Positions 18,697 to 27,812 of a stretch of DNA of 64,000 bases are shown here, one piece after another. The notes beneath the pieces were generated by a model, which saw only the letters and a program-made list of their open reading frames with translations, made no database searches and was not told the origin of the DNA. The stretch is taken from assembly GCF_003258945.1 (NCBI RefSeq), contig NZ_QLIX01000003.1, positions 1 through 64,000 of the forward strand, given 5' to 3'. This stretch comes from Roseicella frigidaeris. GTDB lineage: Bacteria > Pseudomonadota > Alphaproteobacteria > Acetobacterales > Acetobacteraceae. The position numbers and the translations under genes are program-made. How positions within the stretch are numbered: position 1 is the stretch's first letter; each line of letters starts with the position of its first letter.

Positions 18697-19979
18697 CGGA
18701 GATCGCGGCGGCCGTCGCGGCGGCGGCGCCGCTGGCGCAGCGCCTGCTCGACCGGCTGGCCGCGATCGGCGCCGATCCGCCGGGCATCACCCGCGAGGCC
18801 TTCGGCCCCGGCGAGAACGCGGCGCATGCGCTGATCGCTGAGGCCGGCGAGGCGCTCGGGCTGGAGCGCGCGGTGGATGCCGGCGCCAACCTCGCCCTGC
18901 GCTGGCCGGGCCGCGACCCGGAGGCGCCGCCCATCCTCATCGGCTCGCATCTCGACAGCGTGGTGCAGGGCGGCAATTTCGACGGCGCGGCGGGGGTCGT
19001 CGCCGGCCTCGCCGCCATCGCCGGGCTGCGGGCGGCCGGGGTCCGGCCCCGCCGCAGCATCGAGCTGCTGGCGCTGCGCTGCGAGGAGGCGGTGTGGTTC
19101 GGCCTCGGCCTGATCGGCAGCCGCTGCCTGCTGGCCCGGCTGCCCCCCGGGGCGCTCGATCTCCGCCATGCCCGCAGCGGCGCGACGCTGGCCGAGAGCA
19201 TCGCCGCCTGCGGCGGCGACCCGGCGCGGCTGCGGGAGGGGGCGCCGCTGCGCGACCCGGCGCGGCTCGATTCCTATCTCGAGCTGCATATCGAGCAGGC
19301 GCCGCAGCTCGTCGAGGCCGGGGCGCCCTTCGGCCTCTGCCTGGCCAATCCCGGCAACCTCCGCCACCCGCAGATCCGCATCACCGGCGAGGACGCCCAT
19401 ACCGGCCTGCCGCACCGCTTCCGCCGCGACGCGGCGCTCGCCGGCGCCGAGCTGGCCCTGGCGCTGGAGGGGCTCTGGCTGCAGGAGGAGGCGGCGGGCC
19501 GGCCGATGGCGGTCACCATCGGCCGCTTCCACACCCCGGCCGAGCGGCACAGCCTGACCATGGTCTCCGGCCGGTTCGAGCTCAGCCTCGACCTCCGCGC
19601 CTATGACCCGGCGCATCTGGCGGCGCTGGAGGGCCGGCTGGCCGAGATCCTCGCCGGGGTCGCGGCGCGGCGCGGCGTCCAGATCGACCCCGGCCCGCGC
19701 AGCGCCGCCGCGCCGGGCGCGATGGACCCGGCGATCCTCGAGGCGCTGGCCGACGCCGCGGCGGCGGCCGGGGGTCCGGCGCCACGGCTCAACAGCCCGG
19801 GCAGCCACGACGCCAACAATTTCGCCGCCGCCGGCGTGCCGACCGGCATGCTGCTGGTCAGGAACCGCAACGGCAGCCACAACCCGGCCGAGGCGATGGA
19901 GACCGCCGACCTGATGGCCGCGACGGGGGCGCTGGCGGCCTGGCTGGCGACGCGCGCCGGTGCCGGCCCGTCCGCCTGA
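18693..19979 (+). CDS. M20 family Zn-dependent amidohydrolase (hydantoinase/carbamoylase type)
   Basis: Cytosolic hydrolase of 428 residues in the M20 group with allantoate amidohydrolase and N-carbamoyl-L-amino-acid hydrolase. Metal-site motifs are GSHLDSVVQGGNFDGAAGV (His, Asp), RCEEAVWFG (Glu-Glu), a HIEQ motif and the C-terminal SPGSHDANNFA. The usual text is EExxRF; here it is EEAVWFG, a small departure. GTG 18693 is chosen because GTGA overlaps the CoA-transferase stop and the protein then begins at the normal place. Pairing with a CoA-transferase suggests breakdown of an N-acyl or N-carbamoyl compound. Exact substrate unknown. Confidence 0.88.
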   Translation: MTEIAAAVAAAAPLAQRLLDRLAAIGADPPGITREAFGPGENAAHALIAEAGEALGLERAVDAGANLALRWPGRDPEAPPILIGSHLDSVVQGGNFDGAAGVVAGLAAIAGLRAAGVRPRRSIELLALRCEEAVWFGLGLIGSRCLLARLPPGALDLRHARSGATLAESIAACGGDPARLREGAPLRDPARLDSYLELHIEQAPQLVEAGAPFGLCLANPGNLRHPQIRITGEDAHTGLPHRFRRDAALAGAELALALEGLWLQEEAAGRPMAVTIGRFHTPAERHSLTMVSGRFELSLDLRAYDPAHLAALEGRLAEILAGVAARRGVQIDPGPRSAAAPGAMDPAILEALADAAAAAGGPAPRLNSPGSHDANNFAAAGVPTGMLLVRNRNGSHNPAEAMETADLMAATGALAAWLATRAGAGPSA

Positions 19980-20053
19980 TGCCGGCGGCCCGCGGCCGGG
20001 CCACGCGACGGCATCGAGGCCCTGGAACCCCGGCGCCGCCTGCCCTATATCGG

Positions 20054-20348
20054 CACTGCCGGCCGGGAGCGATCCCGGCGGCTATGGTGATAAACGTGGC
20101 TCGGGATAAGCGTTGCGGACCCGGGGGCAGTGCCCGGCGCCTCCACCACCTCAGCCGCCCGTGTCGGGGCGGCGGCAAGGGGGCGAAACAGGCTCGACGC
20201 GCGTGGTAATGGGGTCGCTTTTGCCCGGCATGGTTCCGCCGTCATCGGGCCAAATCTAAGTGCGAACGACAACGACGCACTCGCTGTTGCTGCGTAAGCA
20301 GTAAACAAGCGCGGTTCGGGGGGCACCGGGCAACAGAAGCCCCCCACT
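20054..20348 (+). ncRNA. ssrA: tmRNA, two-piece circularly permuted alphaproteobacterial form
   Basis: The acceptor piece comes first. It has a T-arm-like hairpin CCGGG-GGCAGTG-CCCGG (20122-20138) and a 3' end CGCCTCC-A-CCA at 20138-20148. After an intervening spacer (about 20149-20178) the coding piece starts GGGGGCG at 20179-20185, which pairs with CGCCTCC to close the tRNA-like acceptor stem. The tag frame at 20262-20297 encodes ANDNDALAVAA and a TAA stop, a normal proteolysis tag. Rescue of stalled ribosomes is its role. The piece order proves the permuted form; outer limits are estimated. A TATATC box near 20049 may be its -10 element. sspB follows 85 bp downstream. Confidence 0.93.
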
Positions 20349-20432
20349 TCCGCCACCGCCGCGGTCACGTTAACAAACCCTCCCGCTTCCGTGAGTTGAT
20401 CTCCCCTTGGGTAAGAGGGGAAGGGTTGAATC

Positions 20433-20924
20433 ATGAACGAGACGATTACCCCGAGTGACAGCCTGCTGCCCTATTCCGACTGGGCGGAGGAAGCGCTGCG
20501 CGCCGTTGCCGTCGAGGCGCTGGACCATGCCAGCCGCAAGGGCCTGCCTGGCGAGCACCATTTCTACGTGACCTTCCGCACCGATCATCCCGGCGTCGCC
20601 ATCCCGGGGCATCTGAAGGCGCGCTACCCGCAGGAGATGACCATCGTCCTGCAGCACAAATTCTGGGACCTCGCCGTGGATCGCGGCGCCGGCAGCTTCT
20701 CGGTCGGCCTGTCCTTCGGCGGCGTGCCGGCCACCCTCGTCGTGCCCTTCAAGGCGATGACCGCCTTCGCCGACCCGCATGTGCGCTTCGGCCTGCGCTT
20801 CTCGGTGGCCGAGCCCCTGGCGGCGGCGGCCGCCCCCGTCTCCGCCCCGACCGAGGCGGCATCGGAGGAGGCGCCGCAGCCGCAGGTGGTCAGCCTCGAC
20901 GCCTTCCGCCGCAAGCGCGACTAG
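20433..20924 (+). CDS. sspB: SspB family ClpXP adaptor
   Basis: Adaptor of 163 residues that delivers ssrA-tagged proteins to the ClpXP protease. The alphaproteobacterial SspB fold is recognisable from [29 protein letters not shown] and [18 protein letters not shown], over residues about 15-125. A disordered Ala/Pro/Glu linker follows, and a basic C-terminal end ([10 protein letters not shown]) that in this family contacts ClpX. ATG 20433 has AGGGGAAGGG upstream. The gene lies immediately after the tmRNA gene that encodes the tag it recognises. An intergenic repeat begins directly after its stop. Confidence 0.93.
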   Translation: MNETITPSDSLLPYSDWAEEALRAVAVEALDHASRKGLPGEHHFYVTFRTDHPGVAIPGHLKARYPQEMTIVLQHKFWDLAVDRGAGSFSVGLSFGGVPATLVVPFKAMTAFADPHVRFGLRFSVAEPLAAAAAPVSAPTEAASEEAPQPQVVSLDAFRRKRD

Positions 20925-21020
20925 ACCACGATCCGCTCACGCCGGTTCGCGGACCCTGGTCTGGCCCGTTGTCTGGTCGCGTGATTCACGCCTTCGGTGA
21001 GTCCACCTCAGGCGATCACG
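20925..21020 (+). repeat. Intergenic repeat family 1, copy 1
   Basis: About 96 bp starting right after the sspB stop. It aligns along its length with 55093-55180 and with the reverse complement of 58611-58708. Shared blocks are ACCAnGATCCGCTC, the GGTCGCGGACC region, TGGTCTGGC, and the central palindrome GCGTGATTCACGC (20979-20991). Nothing in it codes for protein. It lies between sspB and the fumarase gene and could form a hairpin that stops or stabilises transcripts. Confidence 0.75.
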
Positions 21021-21154
21021 CTCCAGCTTCCCCGCCCCGGCATACCGGTTGGCTTGGGGTCCCCGCTGGAGTAAGCCGCTGGCATCTGACGGCGCTGCTC
21101 CCCGCCCCTGCACCCGGCATGGGCCGCGCGGCGCCGATCGCGCGGAGACTGCCC

Positions 21155-22882
21155 GTGACCCCTCCCCAGGATGCCGCCGTGGAAACGCCCACGAAGGACG
21201 ATCTGCGCGGCCCGGCACAGGATGTCGATGCCGGCCCGGTGACCCAGCCGACGCGGCCCTCCGGCTTCCAGTATAGCCCGATGTTCCCGCTGGCCGCCGA
21301 CCAGACCCCCTATCGCAAGCTGCCGATCGAGGGCGTCTCGACCATTGAGGTCGAGGGCAGGCGGGTGCTGCGGATCCGGCCCGAGGCGCTGGAGCAGCTC
21401 GCCTTCGCCGCCTGCCACGACGTCTCCCACCTGCTGCGGCCCGGCCATCTGCAGAGCCTGGCGAACATCCTGAAGGACCCCGAGGCCAGCGCGAACGACC
21501 GCTTCGTCGCGCTCGACCTGCTGAAGAACGCCGCCATCGCCGCCGGCGGCACCCTGCCGATGTGCCAGGACACCGGCACCGCCATCGTCTTCGGCAAGAA
21601 GGGCCAGCGCGTCTGGGTCGAGGGCGACGAGGAGGAGGCCCTCTCCTTCGGCGTGGCCCGCACCTATACCGAGACCAACCTGCGCTACTCGCAGATGGCG
21701 CCGCTCTCGATGTTCGAGGAGGTGAACACCGGCAACAACCTGCCGGTCGACTTCACCATCCTCGCCGCGCCCGGCGAGCACCATGCCGACGAGTTCCACC
21801 TGATGTTCGTGCTGAAGGGTGGCGGCTCGGCCAACAAGACCTTCCTCTACCAGCAGACCCGCGCGGTGCTGAACAAGCCGAAGCTGCTCGGCTTCATCGA
21901 GGAGAAGATCAAGACCCTCGGCACCAGCGCCTGCCCGCCCTACCACCTGGCGATCGTCATCGGCGGCACCACGGCGGAGACCAACCTGAAGGCGGTGAAG
22001 CTCGCCTCCACTCGCTATCTCGACGGCTTGCCGACCACGGGCGACGCCTCCGGCCACGCCTTCCGCGACCCCGAGCTGGAGGCGGAGGTGCACAAGCTGA
22101 CGCAGAAGCTCGGCATCGGCGCGCAGTTCGGCGGCAAGTATTTCTGCCACGACGTCCGCGTCATCCGCCTGCCGCGGCACGGCGCCAGCCTGCCGATCGG
22201 CATCGGCGTCTCCTGCTCGGCCGACCGGCAGATCAAGGCGAAGATCACGCCCGAGGGCGTCTTTCTCGAGCAGCTCGAGCACGACCCGGCGCATTACCTG
22301 CCCGAGCAGACGGATGAGATCCTGGGCGGCGAGGTGGTGAAGATCGACCTCAACCGGCCGATGGCGGAGATCCGCGCCGAGCTCTCGAAGCACCCGGTGA
22401 AGACCCGCATCTCCCTCACCGGCACCATGGTGGTGGCGCGCGACATCGCGCATGCCAAGCTGCAAGAGCGGCTGGATGCCGGCCAGGGCCTGCCCGACTA
22501 CATCAAGGACCACCCGGTCTACTATGCCGGCCCGGCCAAGACGCCGGCGGGCCTGCCGACCGGCAGCTTCGGCCCGACCACCGCGGGCCGCATGGACAGC
22601 TATGTCGAGGCCTTCCAGAAGGCCGGCGGCAGCCTGGTGATGCTGGCCAAGGGCAACCGCAGCAAGGCGGTGCTGAACGCCTGCAAGGCCTATGGCGGCT
22701 TCTATCTCGGCTCCATCGGCGGCCCGGCGGCGCGGCTGGCGCAGGACTGCATCAAGAAGGTCGAGGTGCTGGAATATCCGGAGCTCGGCATGGAGGCGGT
22801 CTGGCGCATCGAGGTGGTCGACTTCCCCGCCTTCATCGTCATGGACGACAAGGGGAACGATTTCTACGAGGGGCTGGAATAG
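21155..22882 (+). CDS. fumA: Class I fumarate hydratase, iron-sulfur type
   Basis: Oxygen-sensitive fumarase of the TCA cycle, 575 residues, close to FumA/FumB (about 548). The N-terminal catalytic domain has [10 protein letters not shown] with a cluster cysteine, then [11 protein letters not shown] and [12 protein letters not shown]. The C-terminal beta domain has [17 protein letters not shown] and [11 protein letters not shown]. Cysteines in [15 protein letters not shown] and the HDVRVIRLP region are the likely 4Fe-4S set. GTG 21155 is chosen because GGAG precedes it at the right distance; homology itself begins near [10 protein letters not shown], about 33 residues further in. A later start is possible. 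A class II fumarase lies 1.2 kb downstream, giving oxygen-labile and oxygen-stable forms. Confidence 0.9.
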   Translation: MTPPQDAAVETPTKDDLRGPAQDVDAGPVTQPTRPSGFQYSPMFPLAADQTPYRKLPIEGVSTIEVEGRRVLRIRPEALEQLAFAACHDVSHLLRPGHLQSLANILKDPEASANDRFVALDLLKNAAIAAGGTLPMCQDTGTAIVFGKKGQRVWVEGDEEEALSFGVARTYTETNLRYSQMAPLSMFEEVNTGNNLPVDFTILAAPGEHHADEFHLMFVLKGGGSANKTFLYQQTRAVLNKPKLLGFIEEKIKTLGTSACPPYHLAIVIGGTTAETNLKAVKLASTRYLDGLPTTGDASGHAFRDPELEAEVHKLTQKLGIGAQFGGKYFCHDVRVIRLPRHGASLPIGIGVSCSADRQIKAKITPEGVFLEQLEHDPAHYLPEQTDEILGGEVVKIDLNRPMAEIRAELSKHPVKTRISLTGTMVVARDIAHAKLQERLDAGQGLPDYIKDHPVYYAGPAKTPAGLPTGSFGPTTAGRMDSYVEAFQKAGGSLVMLAKGNRSKAVLNACKAYGGFYLGSIGGPAARLAQDCIKKVEVLEYPELGMEAVWRIEVVDFPAFIVMDDKGNDFYEGLE

Positions 22883-23057
22883 GCGCCGATCGCGGAGGGG
22901 CGTGACCGGCTGGGCGCGTGCAGCGCCCCCGACCGCGATCCGCCACAGCCCCCCGCCGGCCGCCGCGCTGGACCCTGCCGGGGCATCTCCCTACCCTGAC
23001 GCTCTCCCGGGCGGCCGCCCGGCGCCCCGGGAGAGCCGGAGAGGAAGCCGAGCCAGC

Positions 23058-23483
23058 ATGACCGAGCGCCGCCACATCTCCTCCGGCTCCCGCTTCGAGG
23101 CGGAGATCGGCTACAGCCGCGCCGTCGTCGATGGCGAGCATGTCTGGGTCTCCGGCACCACCGGCTACGACTATGCCCGCATGACCATCGCGGAGGACGT
23201 GGTGGCGCAGGCCGACCAGGCCTTCCGCAACATCGCCCTGGCGCTGGCCGAGGCCGGCACCAGCCTCGACGAGGTGGTGCGGGTGCTCTTCATCGTGCCG
23301 CGGCGGGAGGATTGGGAGCCCTGCTGGCCGGTGGTGAAGCGCTGGCTCGGCCGCGCCCGCCCCGCCTCCACCCTGATCCATGCCGGGCTGCAGACCGAGG
23401 CCATGCGCATCGAGATCGAGGTCACGGCCCGCCTGCCGCAGCCATCCCGCCCAGGGCCGGGCGCGGAGCGGCACGAAGGATGA
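23058..23483 (+). CDS. RidA (YjgF/YER057c/UK114) family protein
   Basis: Small cytosolic protein of 141 residues. Family features are VWVSGTTGYDY, DVVAQADQAFRNIALALAEAGTS with the usual helix, and RPASTLIHAGLQTEAMRIEIEVTA at the end, which contains the substrate-binding Arg/Glu region. RidA proteins deaminate reactive enamine/imine intermediates, but many paralogs have other roles. This one is a divergent subfamily. ATG 23058 has a GAGGAAG ribosome binding site. It is followed at 39 bp by a VOC gene. Confidence 0.88.
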   Translation: MTERRHISSGSRFEAEIGYSRAVVDGEHVWVSGTTGYDYARMTIAEDVVAQADQAFRNIALALAEAGTSLDEVVRVLFIVPRREDWEPCWPVVKRWLGRARPASTLIHAGLQTEAMRIEIEVTARLPQPSRPGPGAERHEG

Positions 23484-23522
23484 TATCAGGCGGCCGATTG
23501 CAGCCCTCAGGAGCACCATTCC

Positions 23523-23921
23523 ATGCGCTTCGCCGTCGACCGCCTCGACCACTGCGTCATCAACTGCCGCGACATCGACAAGATGGCGAGCTGGTATCAG
23601 CGCGTCCTCGGCATGGAGCGCGAGGATTTCGGCAGCCCGCCGCGGGTCGCCCTGAAATTCGGCGGCCAGAAGATCAACCTGCGGCCGCATGACGCCAGCG
23701 CCGAGGATTGGATCGCCGCCGAGACCTGCCTGCCCGGCACCCAGGACCTCTGCTTCATCGTGGCGGTGGCGGTCCCCGACATCGTCGGCCAGTTCCATAG
23801 CTGCGGCGTGCGCATCGAGCTCGGCCCGGTGACGCGCCAGGGCGCCCTCGGCCCCATGGGCTCGGTCTATTGCCGGGACCCGGAGGGCAACCTGATCGAG
23901 GTCTCCTCCTACTCGCCCTGA
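23523..23921 (+). CDS. VOC family (glyoxalase/bleomycin-resistance fold) protein
   Basis: Cytosolic protein of 132 residues with two beta-alpha-beta-beta-beta modules. The first has LDHCVINCRDIDKMASWYQRVLGM (metal-ligand His), and the end is RDPEGNLIEVSSY (Glu ligand), so metal binding looks intact. It resembles the GLOD5-like group, whose reaction is unknown. The last codons and the stop fall in the first unit of a 15-bp tandem repeat. It may be co-transcribed with the RidA gene upstream. Confidence 0.85.
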   Translation: MRFAVDRLDHCVINCRDIDKMASWYQRVLGMEREDFGSPPRVALKFGGQKINLRPHDASAEDWIAAETCLPGTQDLCFIVAVAVPDIVGQFHSCGVRIELGPVTRQGALGPMGSVYCRDPEGNLIEVSSYSP

Positions 23922-23969
23922 GGCTACTTGCCCCGAGGCTACTTGCCCCGAGGCTACTCGTCCTGAGGC
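23910..23969 (+). repeat. 15-bp tandem repeat, four units
   Basis: Four contiguous units of TACTYGYCCYGAGGC fill exactly 60 bp. The first unit encodes the last residues (Tyr-Ser-Pro) and stop codon of the VOC protein; the rest are noncoding. Units differ only at pyrimidine positions. Such arrays change copy number by slippage. Confidence 0.9.
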
Positions 23970-24069
23970 GGGCCGGCCCTGGCGGGCACCGCCGGCGGCG
24001 GCTCGCGTTCGGGAGGCACCGCCCGGCCCCATCCACGCCGGGGCCCGGCGCCGCAAGGGAGTATTGGCC

Positions 24070-25478
<1,409 letters not shown>

Positions 25479-25479
<1 letters not shown>

Positions 25480-25706
25480 TGCGGCCCGCCCGCCACCTGC
25501 GCAAGCGCAGCTTCCAGCTGGCGGGCCATCGCACCTCGGTCGCGCTCGAGCCGGAATTCTGGGCGGCGCTGGAGGCCGCGGCGCGGCGCCGCGGCCTCAG
25601 CCTGGCGGCGCTGGTGACCGAGATCGACACCGCGCGCGCGGATGCGTCGCATCCGCTGGCGAGCGCGCTCCGCCTGCATGCGCTCGCCGAGGCGGGCCGC
25701 GGCTGA
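25479..25706 (+). CDS. Ribbon-helix-helix domain protein (RHH_4 type)
   Basis: Small protein of 75 residues. A basic N-terminus (RKRSFQLAGHRTSVALEPEFWAAL) forms the beta-strand and first helix, and RRRGLSLAALVTEID the second helix, of a ribbon-helix-helix fold. It is probably a DNA-binding dimer. Genes of this type commonly follow fumC in alphaproteobacteria. Its ATG overlaps the fumC stop, so the two are coupled. Target sites are unknown. Confidence 0.85.
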
Positions 25707-25984
25707 GGGCGGGCGCTCGCACGCTGACGTGTCTGCCGCACGCCTCGCAGCGCCCCCTGCCGAGGCCCATGATCAGGCGACCTGCTCCCCGGGCCGTCCG
25801 GCGGCATGGCCCATACCTGATCGCCCGCGCGGTCGTTGCGGGACTTGCGGTTGTGGGGCAAGCTGCGGGATGCCCGGAAGGGCGAGGGAGGAATCAATGG
25901 GTCTCGCGGCCACGGCGCCCGGCCGGTGCCAGGCGCCGAGGGTTCGACTCGATGCCGTGACCGCGGAGCAGCCCGAGCATCCTC

Positions 25985-27805
25985 GTGCTGAGGGAAACGT
26001 CCGCTTTGAAGCCGACCGATATTCGTAACCCGGACACCTTCCACAAGGTCGTCGACTGCCAATGGGCCTGTCCCGCCCATACCCCGGTCCCGGAATATAT
26101 CCGCCTCATCGCCGCAGGCCGGTACAGCGACGCCTATCTGGTCAACTGGCACTCCAACGTCTTCCCCGGCATCCTCGGCCGCACCTGCGACCGGCCCTGC
26201 GAGCCGGCCTGCCGCCGCGGCCGGGTGGAGGAGGAGCCGGTGGCGATCTGCCGGCTCAAGCGCGTCGCCGCCGACAACAAATCCGACATCCGCGGCCGGC
26301 TGACGCCGATCCCGGCGGCGCGGAACGGCAAGCGCGTCGCCTGCATCGGCGCCGGCCCGGCCGGCCTCACCGTCGCCCGCGACCTCGCGCCGCTCGGCTA
26401 CGAGGTGCATGTCTATGACGGCGCGGCGCAGGGCGGCGGCTTCATCCGCAGCCAGATCCCGCGCTTCCGCCTGCCCGCCGAGGTGATCGACGAGGAGGTG
26501 GGCTACGTCACCGACCGCGGCGGCGTGGTGACGCATTACGGCCAGCGGGTGGAGAGCCTGAAGGCGCTGCTGGCCGAAGGCTATGACGCGGTCTTCGTCG
26601 GCTCCGGCGCGCCGCGCGGCCGCGACCTCGACGTGCCCGGCCGCGCCGAGGCGGCGGCCAACATCCATATCGGCATCGACTGGCTCTCCTCCGTCTCCTT
26701 CGGCCATGTCAAGGAGATCGGCCGGCGGGTCATCGTGCTCGGCGGCGGCAACACGGCGATGGATTGCTGCCGCTCGGCGCGCCGTCTCGGCGGCGAGCAG
26801 GTTTCGGTCGTCGTCCGCTCCGGCTTCGAGGAGATGAAGGCGAGCCCCTGGGAGAAGGAGGATGCGATGCGCGAAGGCATCCCGATCCTCAACTACCTGG
26901 TGCCGAAGCAGGTGCTGCACGAGGCCGGCCGCCTCACCGGCATGGTCTTCGAGACGGTCAAGGCGGAGTACGACGCCAGGGGCCGCCGCCGCCTGGTGCC
27001 GAGCGGCGAGCCGGACGTCACCATCGAGGCCGACGACGTGCTGGTGGCGATCGGCCAGGAGAACGCCTTCCCCTGGATCGAGCGCGACATCGGCCTGGAA
27101 TTCGACCAGTGGGGGTTGCCGGTGCTGGATGCGGCGACGCATCAGTCGACGGTGCCGCAGGTCTTCTTCGGCGGCGATGCCGCCTTCGGTCCGAAGAACA
27201 TCATCTGGGCGGTGGCGCATGGCCATGCCGCGGCGATCTCCATCGACCTCTTCTGCCGCGGCGAGGATGTGCGCAACCGGCCGCCGCCCGATGCCCGGCT
27301 GATCAGCCAGAAGATGGGCATCCACGAATGGAGCTATGACAACGACGTCTCGCTCGACCTCCGCTTCAAGGTGCCGCATGCGGCCGAGGAGGTGGCGCTG
27401 CGCGACATCGCGCTGGAGGTGGAGCTCGGCTACGACCGGGCGCTCGCCTTCAAGGAAGCCCAGCGCTGCCTGAATTGCGATGTCGAGACCGTCTTCTCCG
27501 CCAAGCTCTGCATCGAATGCGATGCTTGCGTCGATGTCTGCCCGACCGACTGCATCACCTTCACCGCCGATGGCGAGGAGGCGGAGCTGCGGCAGCGGCT
27601 GAAGGCGCCCGCGCTGAACATGGACCAGCCGCTCTATGTCGCGGACGGGCTGAAGACCGGCCGCGTCATGGTCAAGGACGAGGATGTCTGCCTGCATTGC
27701 GGCATGTGCGCCGAGCGCTGCCCGACCGGCGCCTGGGACATGCAGAAATTCCTGCTGCAATCCGCCCAGGCCGCCCCCTGCGCGCAGCCCATGGCGGCGG
27801 AGTGA
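25985..27805 (+). CDS. FAD-dependent NAD(P)H oxidoreductase with C-terminal ferredoxin domain
   Basis: Electron-transfer subunit of 606 residues in the glutamate-synthase small-subunit family. An N-terminal cysteine-rich 4Fe-4S region (CQWACPAHTPVPEY, CDRPCEPACRRG) leads to an FAD fold (CIGAGPAGLTVARDLA) and an NAD(P) fold (VLGGGNTAMDCCRSARRLG). The C-terminal 2x4Fe-4S ferredoxin has two CxxCxxCxxxCP clusters near residues 511-520 and 567-580. It should pass electrons between NAD(P)H and the 2-oxoacid oxidoreductase encoded 7 bp downstream. The frame opens after a TGA at 25958; GTG 25985 is the first candidate and TTG 26006 the alternative. A 43-codon ORF with a much stronger ribosome binding site (25897-26028) overlaps the start in another frame. 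Confidence 0.88.
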   Translation: MLRETSALKPTDIRNPDTFHKVVDCQWACPAHTPVPEYIRLIAAGRYSDAYLVNWHSNVFPGILGRTCDRPCEPACRRGRVEEEPVAICRLKRVAADNKSDIRGRLTPIPAARNGKRVACIGAGPAGLTVARDLAPLGYEVHVYDGAAQGGGFIRSQIPRFRLPAEVIDEEVGYVTDRGGVVTHYGQRVESLKALLAEGYDAVFVGSGAPRGRDLDVPGRAEAAANIHIGIDWLSSVSFGHVKEIGRRVIVLGGGNTAMDCCRSARRLGGEQVSVVVRSGFEEMKASPWEKEDAMREGIPILNYLVPKQVLHEAGRLTGMVFETVKAEYDARGRRRLVPSGEPDVTIEADDVLVAIGQENAFPWIERDIGLEFDQWGLPVLDAATHQSTVPQVFFGGDAAFGPKNIIWAVAHGHAAAISIDLFCRGEDVRNRPPPDARLISQKMGIHEWSYDNDVSLDLRFKVPHAAEEVALRDIALEVELGYDRALAFKEAQRCLNCDVETVFSAKLCIECDACVDVCPTDCITFTADGEEAELRQRLKAPALNMDQPLYVADGLKTGRVMVKDEDVCLHCGMCAERCPTGAWDMQKFLLQSAQAAPCAQPMAAE

Positions 27806-27812
27806 AGCCGAG

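Noticed and set aside
25741-25900. TGATCAGG ... CCTGATC inverted pairing upstream of the oxidoreductase operon as a riboswitch
   Set aside because: The arms are short and far apart, and no known riboswitch core is recognisable.
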